Source: Pelotomaculum sp. (lineage in GTDB: Bacteria > Bacillota > Desulfotomaculia > Desulfotomaculales > Pelotomaculaceae). From it: a DNA stretch of 64,000 nucleotides. Both the position numbers and the translations under genes were made by a program. The notes below the pieces were generated by a model. It was not told where the DNA came from and searched no databases. It saw nothing but the letters and a program-made list of their open reading frames with translations. The stretch covers positions 1-64,000 of the forward strand of contig JAHDOA010000020.1 in NCBI GenBank assembly GCA_018435055.1, written 5' to 3'. Below, in pieces: positions 58,305-64,000 of this stretch; positions within the stretch are counted from its first letter, which is position 1; each line of letters opens with the position of its first letter.

Positions 58305-58477
58305 ATAATAACCCCCGGAAAAAATTTATAAACAATACAATTAATGCTGATCTTTAATTTTATCATAACATGATTGACATTGCCAATTCCATCCTCCAAT
58401 ATTCCCATCAGTTTAACATTATAGATGCCGGATTAACGGCTAAAATAAATAAAATATTTTTTGTAGGGAGGGTCAAT

Positions 58478-58729
58478 GTGACTAAGATGTGGCAAGTGGA
58501 TGAAAAGGCGCTGTCAAAAAAATACCGGACTAATGTCGGCAGGTTGATCAGAGCATGGAAGCATGGCATCACGGACCAGGAAATCACTGTTAAAACCGGT
58601 ATAGCGCCGGTAACGCTGCATTTGATCAAACAGGATATCGAGTTGACGCACCGGCATATACGGCTGGCCCAAAAAAAATTAAAGCTGGCGAAGGATCAGT
58701 CAGCCAGCCTGAGACCAGATTTTTTTTAA
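58478..58729 (+). CDS. Small HTH-like protein, unknown
   Basis: 83 residues from GTG 58478, eight bases after GGGAGGG; the longer reading from 58370 lacks a site. A helix-turn-helix-like centre (RLIRAWKHGITDQEITVKTG then IAPVTLHLIKQDIE) and a basic C-terminal helix (IRLAQKKLKLAKDQ) suggest DNA binding. I cannot name a family. The last 30 bases overlap the convergent gin gene. Confidence 0.65.
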   Translation: MTKMWQVDEKALSKKYRTNVGRLIRAWKHGITDQEITVKTGIAPVTLHLIKQDIELTHRHIRLAQKKLKLAKDQSASLRPDFF

Positions 58730-58891
58730 TTTTTGCATATATATCTGATAAACGGAATCATCTATGTCAATTGATACTATTTTCTCTTCACAGTCCCGGC
58801 AGATATGGCATCCATTCACGTAAAGGCCCTGTCTGCCGCCTGGACAGGGCTGCCGGCACAAGATGCAGCAGCCTGGCGCTTCACCGCTCAT
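58700..58891 (-). CDS. gin: Gin (CsfB), anti-sigma-G/E factor
   Basis: 63 residues from ATG 58891 (GGTGGTGA upstream; ATG 58909 is also possible). Gin binds sigma-G and sigma-E and holds them inactive. Two zinc Cys pairs, CCILCRQPC and CHICRDCEEK, and the conserved end VSIDIDDSVYQIYMQKLKKI. Position near yaaO matches Bacillus csfB. Confidence 0.9.
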   Translation of the reverse strand: MSGEAPGCCILCRQPCPGGRQGLYVNGCHICRDCEEKIVSIDIDDSVYQIYMQKLKKIWSQAG

Positions 58892-58985
58892 TTGCTTTTC
58901 ACCACCCATGTTAATATTACTGTATTATAAAAATATGGATTAATCCGCAGTTTGGTGAAAAATACCCTCTGGCAAAATAAACAAG

Positions 58986-59240
58986 TCAATTTATTAATTT
59001 TTTCCTCTTATCTATCCTGATGGCGCAATCGGGGCAAACGTTCTGACAGATCCCACAGGCGATGCACCTGTTGTCGGCCTCCACCGAAGGTGTGCCGTAA
59101 ACCCCCAAAACATCGCTCCAATCAATACAGTCAACCGGACATTTTTCAACGCAAAGGCCGCAGCCTTTACAAAGACCCGGGAATAGGGTCCAAAAAGCTT
59201 TTTCCAGCTCCAGGGTCCTGCCATTAAAATCCAGTGTCAT
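58986..59240 (-). CDS. korD: 2-oxoacid:ferredoxin oxidoreductase delta subunit, 2[4Fe-4S] ferredoxin
   Basis: 84 residues. Two 4Fe-4S motifs: CKGCGLCVEKCPVDC and CIACGICQNVCPDC. It carries electrons from the TPP site of KorAB. Start codon overlaps the korC stop (TAATG). Last gene of the kor operon. Confidence 0.92.
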   Translation of the reverse strand: MTLDFNGRTLELEKAFWTLFPGLCKGCGLCVEKCPVDCIDWSDVLGVYGTPSVEADNRCIACGICQNVCPDCAIRIDKRKKLIN

Positions 59241-59818
59241 TAGTTTATAACCCCTTCCGTACCGCAGCCTAATTCCATGCCGCGCTCCAGCGCCCTGAAA
59301 TTTAAATCCCGCAGCTGCGGCTGCTTTTCAAATTTGTAACCAAACCTCTTTTCTATAGCAGCCCTGGCTCTATCCAAAGGAATAATCCCGGTAGCGCCGA
59401 TTAGCGCCCCCATCATGACCATGTTATAAACCCGCGGATGAAATTCCTTTTTTGCTACCTCCATGGCCGGCACCGGCATAACTCTGGCCGCGTCCTGCGG
59501 CAGATCATCCGCCACGCCCTCCATGGCGCTGTCATAGATAAAGGTAGTTTCCGGTCCGGCGTATGGCGCCGTACGTTGTACAGCGCGATCGCTCAGAGCC
59601 GCCACAACATCACCCTTGAGAAATTTGGGGGAGCCTATAGCATCGTCGCTGATCTGCAGAAAAGCAACTGAAACCCCTCCTCTTTGCTCTACTCCAAAAT
59701 TCGGGATATAGAGAGCCTGCCGGCCCTCTTCGTTGGCGGCCTCTGCCAGAATCTCAGCTATGGCCTGGACCCCCTGACCGCCTTCACCGGCCAACACCAT
59801 CCGTGTGGTTTCAGGCAT
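59240..59818 (-). CDS. korC: 2-oxoacid:ferredoxin oxidoreductase gamma subunit
   Basis: 192 residues. Gamma domain with MVLAGEGGQGVQAIAEILAE, NFGVEQRGGVSVAFLQISDD and VYNMVMMGALIGATGIIPLD. Start overlaps the end of korB by eight bases. The four-gene layout is that of KorABCD-type 2-oxoglutarate enzymes, but the substrate (2-oxoglutarate or branched-chain 2-oxoacids) cannot be told from sequence alone. Confidence 0.9.
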   Translation of the reverse strand: MPETTRMVLAGEGGQGVQAIAEILAEAANEEGRQALYIPNFGVEQRGGVSVAFLQISDDAIGSPKFLKGDVVAALSDRAVQRTAPYAGPETTFIYDSAMEGVADDLPQDAARVMPVPAMEVAKKEFHPRVYNMVMMGALIGATGIIPLDRARAAIEKRFGYKFEKQPQLRDLNFRALERGMELGCGTEGVIN

Positions 59819-60572
59819 TTGCCGTAGCCTCCTTTTGTCCCGGGATTTTTATCTCTCCCCTTTTAAAATACCCGGCCATGTCTTTTTCAATGAACTCCCA
59901 TGTCCTGGCCGCATCAGTCCGCCAATTGGTGGGACAGGCGGAAAGCGCTTCAACAAGGGAGAAACCATGACCATCAATCTGATTTTTCAAAGCCTTTTTT
60001 AAAAAACCGGTTAGCTGCGTCAGGTGAGAAATGCTGCCCCTGGCTACATAAGCCCCATCCGGCGCTATAGCGGAAATCATTTCCGCCCCCTGGAACGGCA
60101 ACCCTGTGGCCCCGGGATCCCGGCCATAGGGGCAGGTTTCTGTTTTTTGGCCCGGCAGCGTGGTGGGCGCCATCTGGCCGCCGGTCATAGCATATTGGGT
60201 GTTATTGGCGACAATAACAGTTATTTTTTCATTGCGCATGGCGGCGCCGACCAGGTGCTGGACGCCAATTGAATATCCCCCGCCGTCACCCATATACGCT
60301 ATGCAGAGCAACTCCGGCCTGGCTCTTTTCATACCGGTCATTACCGGGGTCGTGCGTCCGTGGTGGGTCTGCACCGTATCAAGGTTAAAAAGGTCCCAGG
60401 AAAGCAGGGAGCAGCCGATATCACACCCATAGACAACCCTGGACTGAATTTCCAGTTCGTCAATGGCCTGTCCCAGGCATTTTAAAATCAACCCGTGGCC
60501 GCATCCCGGGCAAAATTTATGCGGCTTGTTATCAACCCGCCATGATTTTGGCATTGCCGGCGCTGGTTGCAT
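59811..60572 (-). CDS. korB: 2-oxoacid:ferredoxin oxidoreductase beta subunit (TPP-binding)
   Basis: 253 residues. TPP/Mg site: AYMGDGGGYSIGVQHLVGAA and VIVANNTQYAMTGGQMAPTT. First conserved block FCPGCGHGLILKCLGQAIDE and VYGCDIGCS. Reduces ferredoxin while forming acyl-CoA from 2-oxoacid and CoA. Separated from korA by 187 bases holding repeat DNA. Confidence 0.93.
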   Translation of the reverse strand: MQPAPAMPKSWRVDNKPHKFCPGCGHGLILKCLGQAIDELEIQSRVVYGCDIGCSLLSWDLFNLDTVQTHHGRTTPVMTGMKRARPELLCIAYMGDGGGYSIGVQHLVGAAMRNEKITVIVANNTQYAMTGGQMAPTTLPGQKTETCPYGRDPGATGLPFQGAEMISAIAPDGAYVARGSISHLTQLTGFLKKALKNQIDGHGFSLVEALSACPTNWRTDAARTWEFIEKDMAGYFKRGEIKIPGQKEATANA

Positions 60573-60598
60573 AGTAAAACCTCCATTTAAAAATATTC

Positions 60599-60702
60599 CA
60601 CAGGATTTACAGGATGATCAGGATTTACAAGATTTAAATCGGGGACATTCCTCTGACATAAAAGAAATACCCGTTAGAGAGGTGTGTCCCCATTCCGCTG
60701 CC
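60599..60702. repeat. Solo ACAGGATT repeats and GGGGACA hairpin repeat, copy 5, inside the kor operon
   Basis: ACAGGATTTACAGGAT and CAGGATTTACAAGATT at 60599-60637 run into a GGGGACA unit (ATCGGGGACATTCCTCTGAC ... AGAGAGGTGTGTCCCCATTC, 60638-60697). Both lie between korA and korB on the same transcript, so the hairpin will be present in the mRNA. Confidence 0.85.
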
Positions 60703-60759
60703 ATAGTATGTTTACTAAGACAAGAGTTTGCTGACAGGGGGACAGAGGGGCTGTCCCTC

Positions 60760-61848
60760 TTATTTCAATATCTCCTTGACCCTGTCCTCGATTTCCCCGG
60801 CGGCGATGCCAACGCCGGGCTTAAACAAAGTATGTATTTCGCAGGCGGCGCCGTAGGCTGCCTCCTTCAGCAGCCTGGCTATTTGTCCATAGGCGGACTC
60901 AACCACCAGGATTTTCTTTAGCCCGTCCACCAGGTCCCTTATTTGGGGCGCCGGCAACGGCCGCAGCGTGACCGGGCGGAAACCGCCCACACGCAAACCC
61001 TGTTCGCGCAGGTTGCCGACAGCTTCCCTGACTGCCCGGAAAACAATGCCGTGGGCTACAATCACCAGCTCCGCCTCTTCTGTATGCATGGACTCATATT
61101 CCGCTATCTCGGTGGAAATTTTTTCAAAGTCTCTTATGTCGCTCATCAATTTTTCATAAAGCTCTTCTTCCAGGTTATAGGTGTTCCTGTACTGGGCCGG
61201 CGGCCTGTCCCGGCCGGGTTCTCCTTCCCTGCCCACATAGGGATCCGGCTCCAGCAGGGTGATCCCCCGCTTTTCCGGGTCATAAATTGTCAGCGGTTCA
61301 CGCATTTTAGCCTGGTAGCCGTCCCCCAGCACAAAGGTGGGAAAACGGTATTTCCAGGCCAAGTTAAAAGCTTTAATCGTGTAGTCATAAAGATCCTGGT
61401 GCCCCGCCGTGGAGTAAACCACTCTCATTCCTTCCCCGTTGCCGCCCATTGTGGTAAGGGTTACTTCCTGCTGGGAGTAAATCACCGTTGCGGTGGAAGG
61501 GCCGCCTCTCTGCTGCACCACTGTCACGGTAGGCAGTCTCATCATTTCAGCCATAGCCAGGGGCTCCTGCATCAATACACTGCCGCTGCCCGCTGTTGCT
61601 GTAAAAGCCTTGCGCCCCGCCATCACTCCGCCAGCAGTGGCAAAACCGGCGGAAAGTTCATCTTCCGTCTGCAGGAAATCCTTTCCGTATCTGGGAGCAA
61701 GCCTGCTCCAGTAATGCATAATCTCGTTTTGCGGTGTGATTGGGTAGCCGTACATGATATCCGCCCCGGCAGCCAGCGCCGCCCATGCCACCACTTCATT
61801 TCCAGTCATAAAAACCCTTTTTTCTTCTATAACAAGTTCCTCTGACAT
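60760..61848 (-). CDS. korA: 2-oxoacid:ferredoxin oxidoreductase alpha subunit
   Basis: 362 residues. Pyrimidine-binding domain GNEVVAWAALAAGADIMYGY and PITPQNEIMHYW, ELSAGFATAGGVMAGRKAFT, QQRGGPSTATVIYSQQE and the CoA-binding C-terminal domain (LRVGGFRPVTLRPLPAPQIR). First gene of korABCD; the P-loop gene lies 18 bases upstream. Confidence 0.93.
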   Translation of the reverse strand: MSEELVIEEKRVFMTGNEVVAWAALAAGADIMYGYPITPQNEIMHYWSRLAPRYGKDFLQTEDELSAGFATAGGVMAGRKAFTATAGSGSVLMQEPLAMAEMMRLPTVTVVQQRGGPSTATVIYSQQEVTLTTMGGNGEGMRVVYSTAGHQDLYDYTIKAFNLAWKYRFPTFVLGDGYQAKMREPLTIYDPEKRGITLLEPDPYVGREGEPGRDRPPAQYRNTYNLEEELYEKLMSDIRDFEKISTEIAEYESMHTEEAELVIVAHGIVFRAVREAVGNLREQGLRVGGFRPVTLRPLPAPQIRDLVDGLKKILVVESAYGQIARLLKEAAYGAACEIHTLFKPGVGIAAGEIEDRVKEILK

Positions 61849-61866
61849 TCAATCCCTCCTCCGGCA

Positions 61867-62532
61867 TTACCAGAACGCTTTGGGCATAAATCTTTGCAGG
61901 GGGCGAACCTGGTTGCCCAGGCAATCCGCCGGGCCAATTATTTCGGCAAGCTTTGTGTCAGCCAGGGTGGCCACCACCGGCAAGTCCAGTATAGCCGCAG
62001 CGTCAGCTACTATCCTGGCTCCAGCCTGTACCAATTCCACAGTCGTTTCCTCCGCCAGGTGGGTGTTGTTGATCAAGCCGTCCACCCGCCCCATGGCGCT
62101 GACCTCCGCCACAATATCCTTGACACTGGCCGTCATCGGCCGGGATACATTTATTACCGCTAAAATTTTTAAATCAGGATCACACGCGGCGCCTGCCAGC
62201 AGGTTCAGGGTCCTGGCCCCTTCTACCCCGTAACCGGTATCCAGGATAATATCTCCTTCGCGCCTCAGCGCCCAGCGCGCCGCTGGTTTGATCACCGCGC
62301 CGGCCTCGCCCAGCCCCAGGGTTTCTTCGGTTTTCCAGGCGATTACCTCCAGCCCCAGGCCGGACAGTTCTTTTTGCAGGGGGCGCAGGGTGTAAAATGG
62401 CTCAACCAGGTCCAAATCGACCAGGTTAACCTTCCTGCCCTGCCTGGCTAGTTCCAGAGCCCTGTTGATGGCGCTTTCACTTTTGCCCGAAGCATATTCA
62501 CCAATATATGCTTCCACGATCCGGCCTGTCAT
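61867..62532 (-). CDS. P-loop ATP-binding protein linked to korA
   Basis: 221 residues from ATG 62532; AAGGAG lies about 12 bases upstream. Walker A-like AYIGEYASGKSESAINRALE, then VNLVDLDLVEPFYTLRPLQK (a switch-type DxD), IILDTGYGVEGARTLNLLAG and LKILAVINVSRPMTASVKDI. It resembles CobQ/MinD-type P-loop proteins, but no exact family comes to mind. Adjacent to korA and co-directional, so it may help maturation or regulation of the oxidoreductase (inference). Confidence 0.75.
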   Translation of the reverse strand: MTGRIVEAYIGEYASGKSESAINRALELARQGRKVNLVDLDLVEPFYTLRPLQKELSGLGLEVIAWKTEETLGLGEAGAVIKPAARWALRREGDIILDTGYGVEGARTLNLLAGAACDPDLKILAVINVSRPMTASVKDIVAEVSAMGRVDGLINNTHLAEETTVELVQAGARIVADAAAILDLPVVATLADTKLAEIIGPADCLGNQVRPLQRFMPKAFW

Positions 62533-62745
62533 TAGTATACTTAACTCCTTATTTTTTAAGCGTAAATTCCTTGAAAAAGCAAAAAAGCAGGTTGGCAAGA
62601 TGGATCCGGCAGGACCCTTCCATCTATACTTCTCCCTGCTTCCCGTTATTATTCTTTAAACGACAGATCTGGACTAAAGGACAGAATCAAAACTTGAGGG
62701 GCTCAATGCTCAATAAGGATATCCTCTCCAACCTGGTGTTTTTTA

Positions 62746-63018
62746 TCAACCCATAAAAAAACAGTTCAGCAGCACCAGGAGAGCCACGCCGGGCAGTTGG
62801 AGCAGGCCTGCTGTCAGTATTGTTGTGGGGTTGATGGCGATATGAAAACCGAACTGACCGAACAACGCGTTGATGGCCGCCAGCAGCACTCCCCCCAGCA
62901 AAGCCCAGGCGGCCAGGCGAATAAGAAACCGTAAAGGGCGAAATAAAACAGACCCGACCAGATAAATCCCAAAAAGCCCTGCCAGCGCGACAACAACCAA
63001 TTTCCATTCCAAAGCCAA
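62746..63018 (-). CDS. bofA: BofA-family pro-sigma-K processing inhibitor
   Basis: 90 residues, two to three hydrophobic segments (LVVVALAGLFGIYLVGSVLF; LLGGVLLAAINALFGQFGFH) and the family block INPTTILTAGLLQLPGVALL. BofA holds the SpoIVFB protease inactive in the outer forespore membrane. Next to recR as in Bacillus. Start ATG 63018 follows GGGAGGTGCC. Confidence 0.92.
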   Translation of the reverse strand: MALEWKLVVVALAGLFGIYLVGSVLFRPLRFLIRLAAWALLGGVLLAAINALFGQFGFHIAINPTTILTAGLLQLPGVALLVLLNCFFMG

Positions 63019-63064
63019 GGCACCTCCCCTGGGACCATTATATGGCCTGAAATGAAAATTATTC

Positions 63065-63667
63065 CTATTTCATTTCCCGCCTGCCTTCCAATGCTTTGCT
63101 GAGCGTCATTTCATCTGTGTATTCCAGGTCGGCGCCGACAGGAAGCCCGTGGGCCAATCTAGTCACCGTAATTCCCAGGGGCCTGATCAAACCGGACAGG
63201 TAAAGGGCTGTCGCATCCCCTTCCACGTTAGGGTTGGTAGCCAGAATAATCTCTTTAACAGAACCGCTTTCCAGGCGTCTTATAAGTTCCTTGATGCGCA
63301 GTTGCTCCGGCCCGACGCCGTCCATCGGCGAGATTGCCCCGTGCAGCACGTGGTACAGGCCTTTAAAACTCCTGGCCTTCTCCATCGCCACAATGTCCCT
63401 GGGACGTTCCACCACGCATATGACGTCGTCACGGCGCCGCCCGTCACTGCAGACAAAACAGCGGTCGCTGTCAGTAAAATTACCGCACACCTGGCAGTGG
63501 CGGACAGTCCGCCGCGCTTCCGCAATAGCCCCGGCCAGGTCCGCAGCCACCTCCGGCGGCGCCACCAGCAAATAAAAGGCCAGGCGCTGGGCTGTTTTGG
63601 GGCCGATACCGGGGAGTTTGGACAGCTGGTCAATCAGCCGGGCTACTGTTTTAGCATAATAGTTCAT
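63065..63667 (-). CDS. recR: Recombination mediator RecR
   Basis: 200 residues. HhH region (LSKLPGIGPKTAQRLAFYLL), zinc finger CQVCGNFTDSDRCFVCSDG and Toprim domain with VCVVERPRDIVAME-type VICVVERPRDIVAMEKA. Loads RecA with RecF/RecO. Two bases separate it from ybaB. Confidence 0.97.
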   Translation of the reverse strand: MNYYAKTVARLIDQLSKLPGIGPKTAQRLAFYLLVAPPEVAADLAGAIAEARRTVRHCQVCGNFTDSDRCFVCSDGRRRDDVICVVERPRDIVAMEKARSFKGLYHVLHGAISPMDGVGPEQLRIKELIRRLESGSVKEIILATNPNVEGDATALYLSGLIRPLGITVTRLAHGLPVGADLEYTDEMTLSKALEGRREMK

Positions 63668-63669
63668 TT

Positions 63670-63987
63670 TTAAAACATACCGGGTATTTTCAGACCACCG
63701 GTAAGTTTGCCCATTTCCCGGGATACCATCTCCTGCGCTTGGCGCAAGGCCTCGTTAACCGCAGCGGTAATCAGGTCCTGTAACATTTCCACGTCCTCCG
63801 GGTCCACCGCTTCCGGTTTAATTTCTATTGAAATAATTTCATTTTTCCCGTTAGCGATTACCTTCACCACCCCGCCACCGGCGGTGCTTTCCACCTTGCG
63901 CTCACCCAACTCCTCCTGCAGCTTTACCATTTCTTGCTGCATTTTCTGGACTTGTTTCATCATTTTGTTCATATTGCCGCCCATCAT
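63670..63987 (-). CDS. ybaB: YbaB/EbfC nucleoid-associated protein
   Basis: 105 residues. N-terminal helix ([20 protein letters not shown]), turn [20 protein letters not shown] and C-terminal helix, ending [13 protein letters not shown]-binding dimer encoded with recR. GGGGAAC at the window edge serves as its ribosome-binding site. dnaX would lie just outside. A divergent paralogue is at 35274. Confidence 0.95.
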   Translation of the reverse strand: MMGGNMNKMMKQVQKMQQEMVKLQEELGERKVESTAGGGVVKVIANGKNEIISIEIKPEAVDPEDVEMLQDLITAAVNEALRQAQEMVSREMGKLTGGLKIPGMF

Positions 63988-64000
63988 TTTATAGTTCCCC

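Noticed and set aside
60943-61845. A 300-codon plus-strand ORF over korA
   Set aside because: Antisense to korA; His/Phe-rich shadow without start signals.

Overview
The window is chromosomal DNA from a spore-forming anaerobic Firmicute. It is most likely a clostridial-type member of the Peptococcaceae (Pelotomaculum/Desulfotomaculum-like); the genus is inference from gene content. Sporulation genes run through the whole window (cotJC, a Spo0E-like phosphatase, yabP, yabQ, spoIID, spoVT, fin, a SleB-like hydrolase, spoVG, a SipL-like protein, yabG, gin, bofA). A four-subunit 2-oxoacid:ferredoxin oxidoreductase points to anaerobic metabolism. There is no rRNA, tRNA or CRISPR array that I can see.

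Layout. Positions 1-6.2 kb are a mixed edge: the end of cotJC, a PdxA-family gene, a decayed DUF1537 kinase fragment, a DUF4145-like ORF, a Spo0E-like gene, a tRNA nucleotidyltransferase that lacks the usual flexible loop, and an unrecognised coiled-coil membrane protein. From 6.4 to 64 kb almost everything lies on the minus strand. Read from right to left it follows the classic Bacillus order: ybaB-recR-bofA ... gin-yaaO-tmk-holB-ricT-yabA-rsmI-abrB-metG-tatD-yabE-ksgA-yabG-...-ispE-...-spoVG-glmU-prs-rplY-pth-fin-mfd-prsA-spoVT-mazG-hup-rqcP-spoIID-yabP-yabQ. A sensorless poly-HAMP chemotaxis receptor follows yabQ. Four blocks interrupt this backbone: korABCD plus a P-loop gene (59.0-62.5 kb); a substrate-binding lipoprotein, a UPF0158 gene and cobO (47-49.3 kb); a spore-envelope/surface block (34.6-42.9 kb); and an ilvA/GNAT/nucleotidyltransferase/GntR block (26-29.9 kb).

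How genes work together. The spore block holds two SPOCS (DUF3794) proteins, one SipL-like with LysM, next to a second YbaB-like gene and a Met/Gly-rich protein. It continues with a CAP-domain secreted protein behind a c-di-AMP (ydaO-type) riboswitch, a Gly/Tyr-repeat protein, a trypsin-like protease and the YabG protease. metG sits behind a methionine T-box leader. The tmk-holB-ricT-yabA-rsmI genes form one tight operon, as do korA-korB-korC-korD.

Intergenic DNA carries several dispersed palindromic families: a 29-bp REP-like unit, a roughly 60-bp GGGGACA hairpin unit, CGGCTTCAGCCG-type palindromes, long elements bounded by CAAATTGACAGGATT inverted repeats, and tandem GAYGTGR heptamers. A lemA/TPM/zinc-ribbon locus at 33.6-34.0 kb has collapsed into a pseudogene.

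Points most worth a second look: the loop-deleted tRNA nucleotidyltransferase, the likely AUA start of spoVG, the c-di-AMP-controlled CAP gene with a decaying duplicated domain, the SPOCS/YbaB-paralogue locus, and the repeat families.
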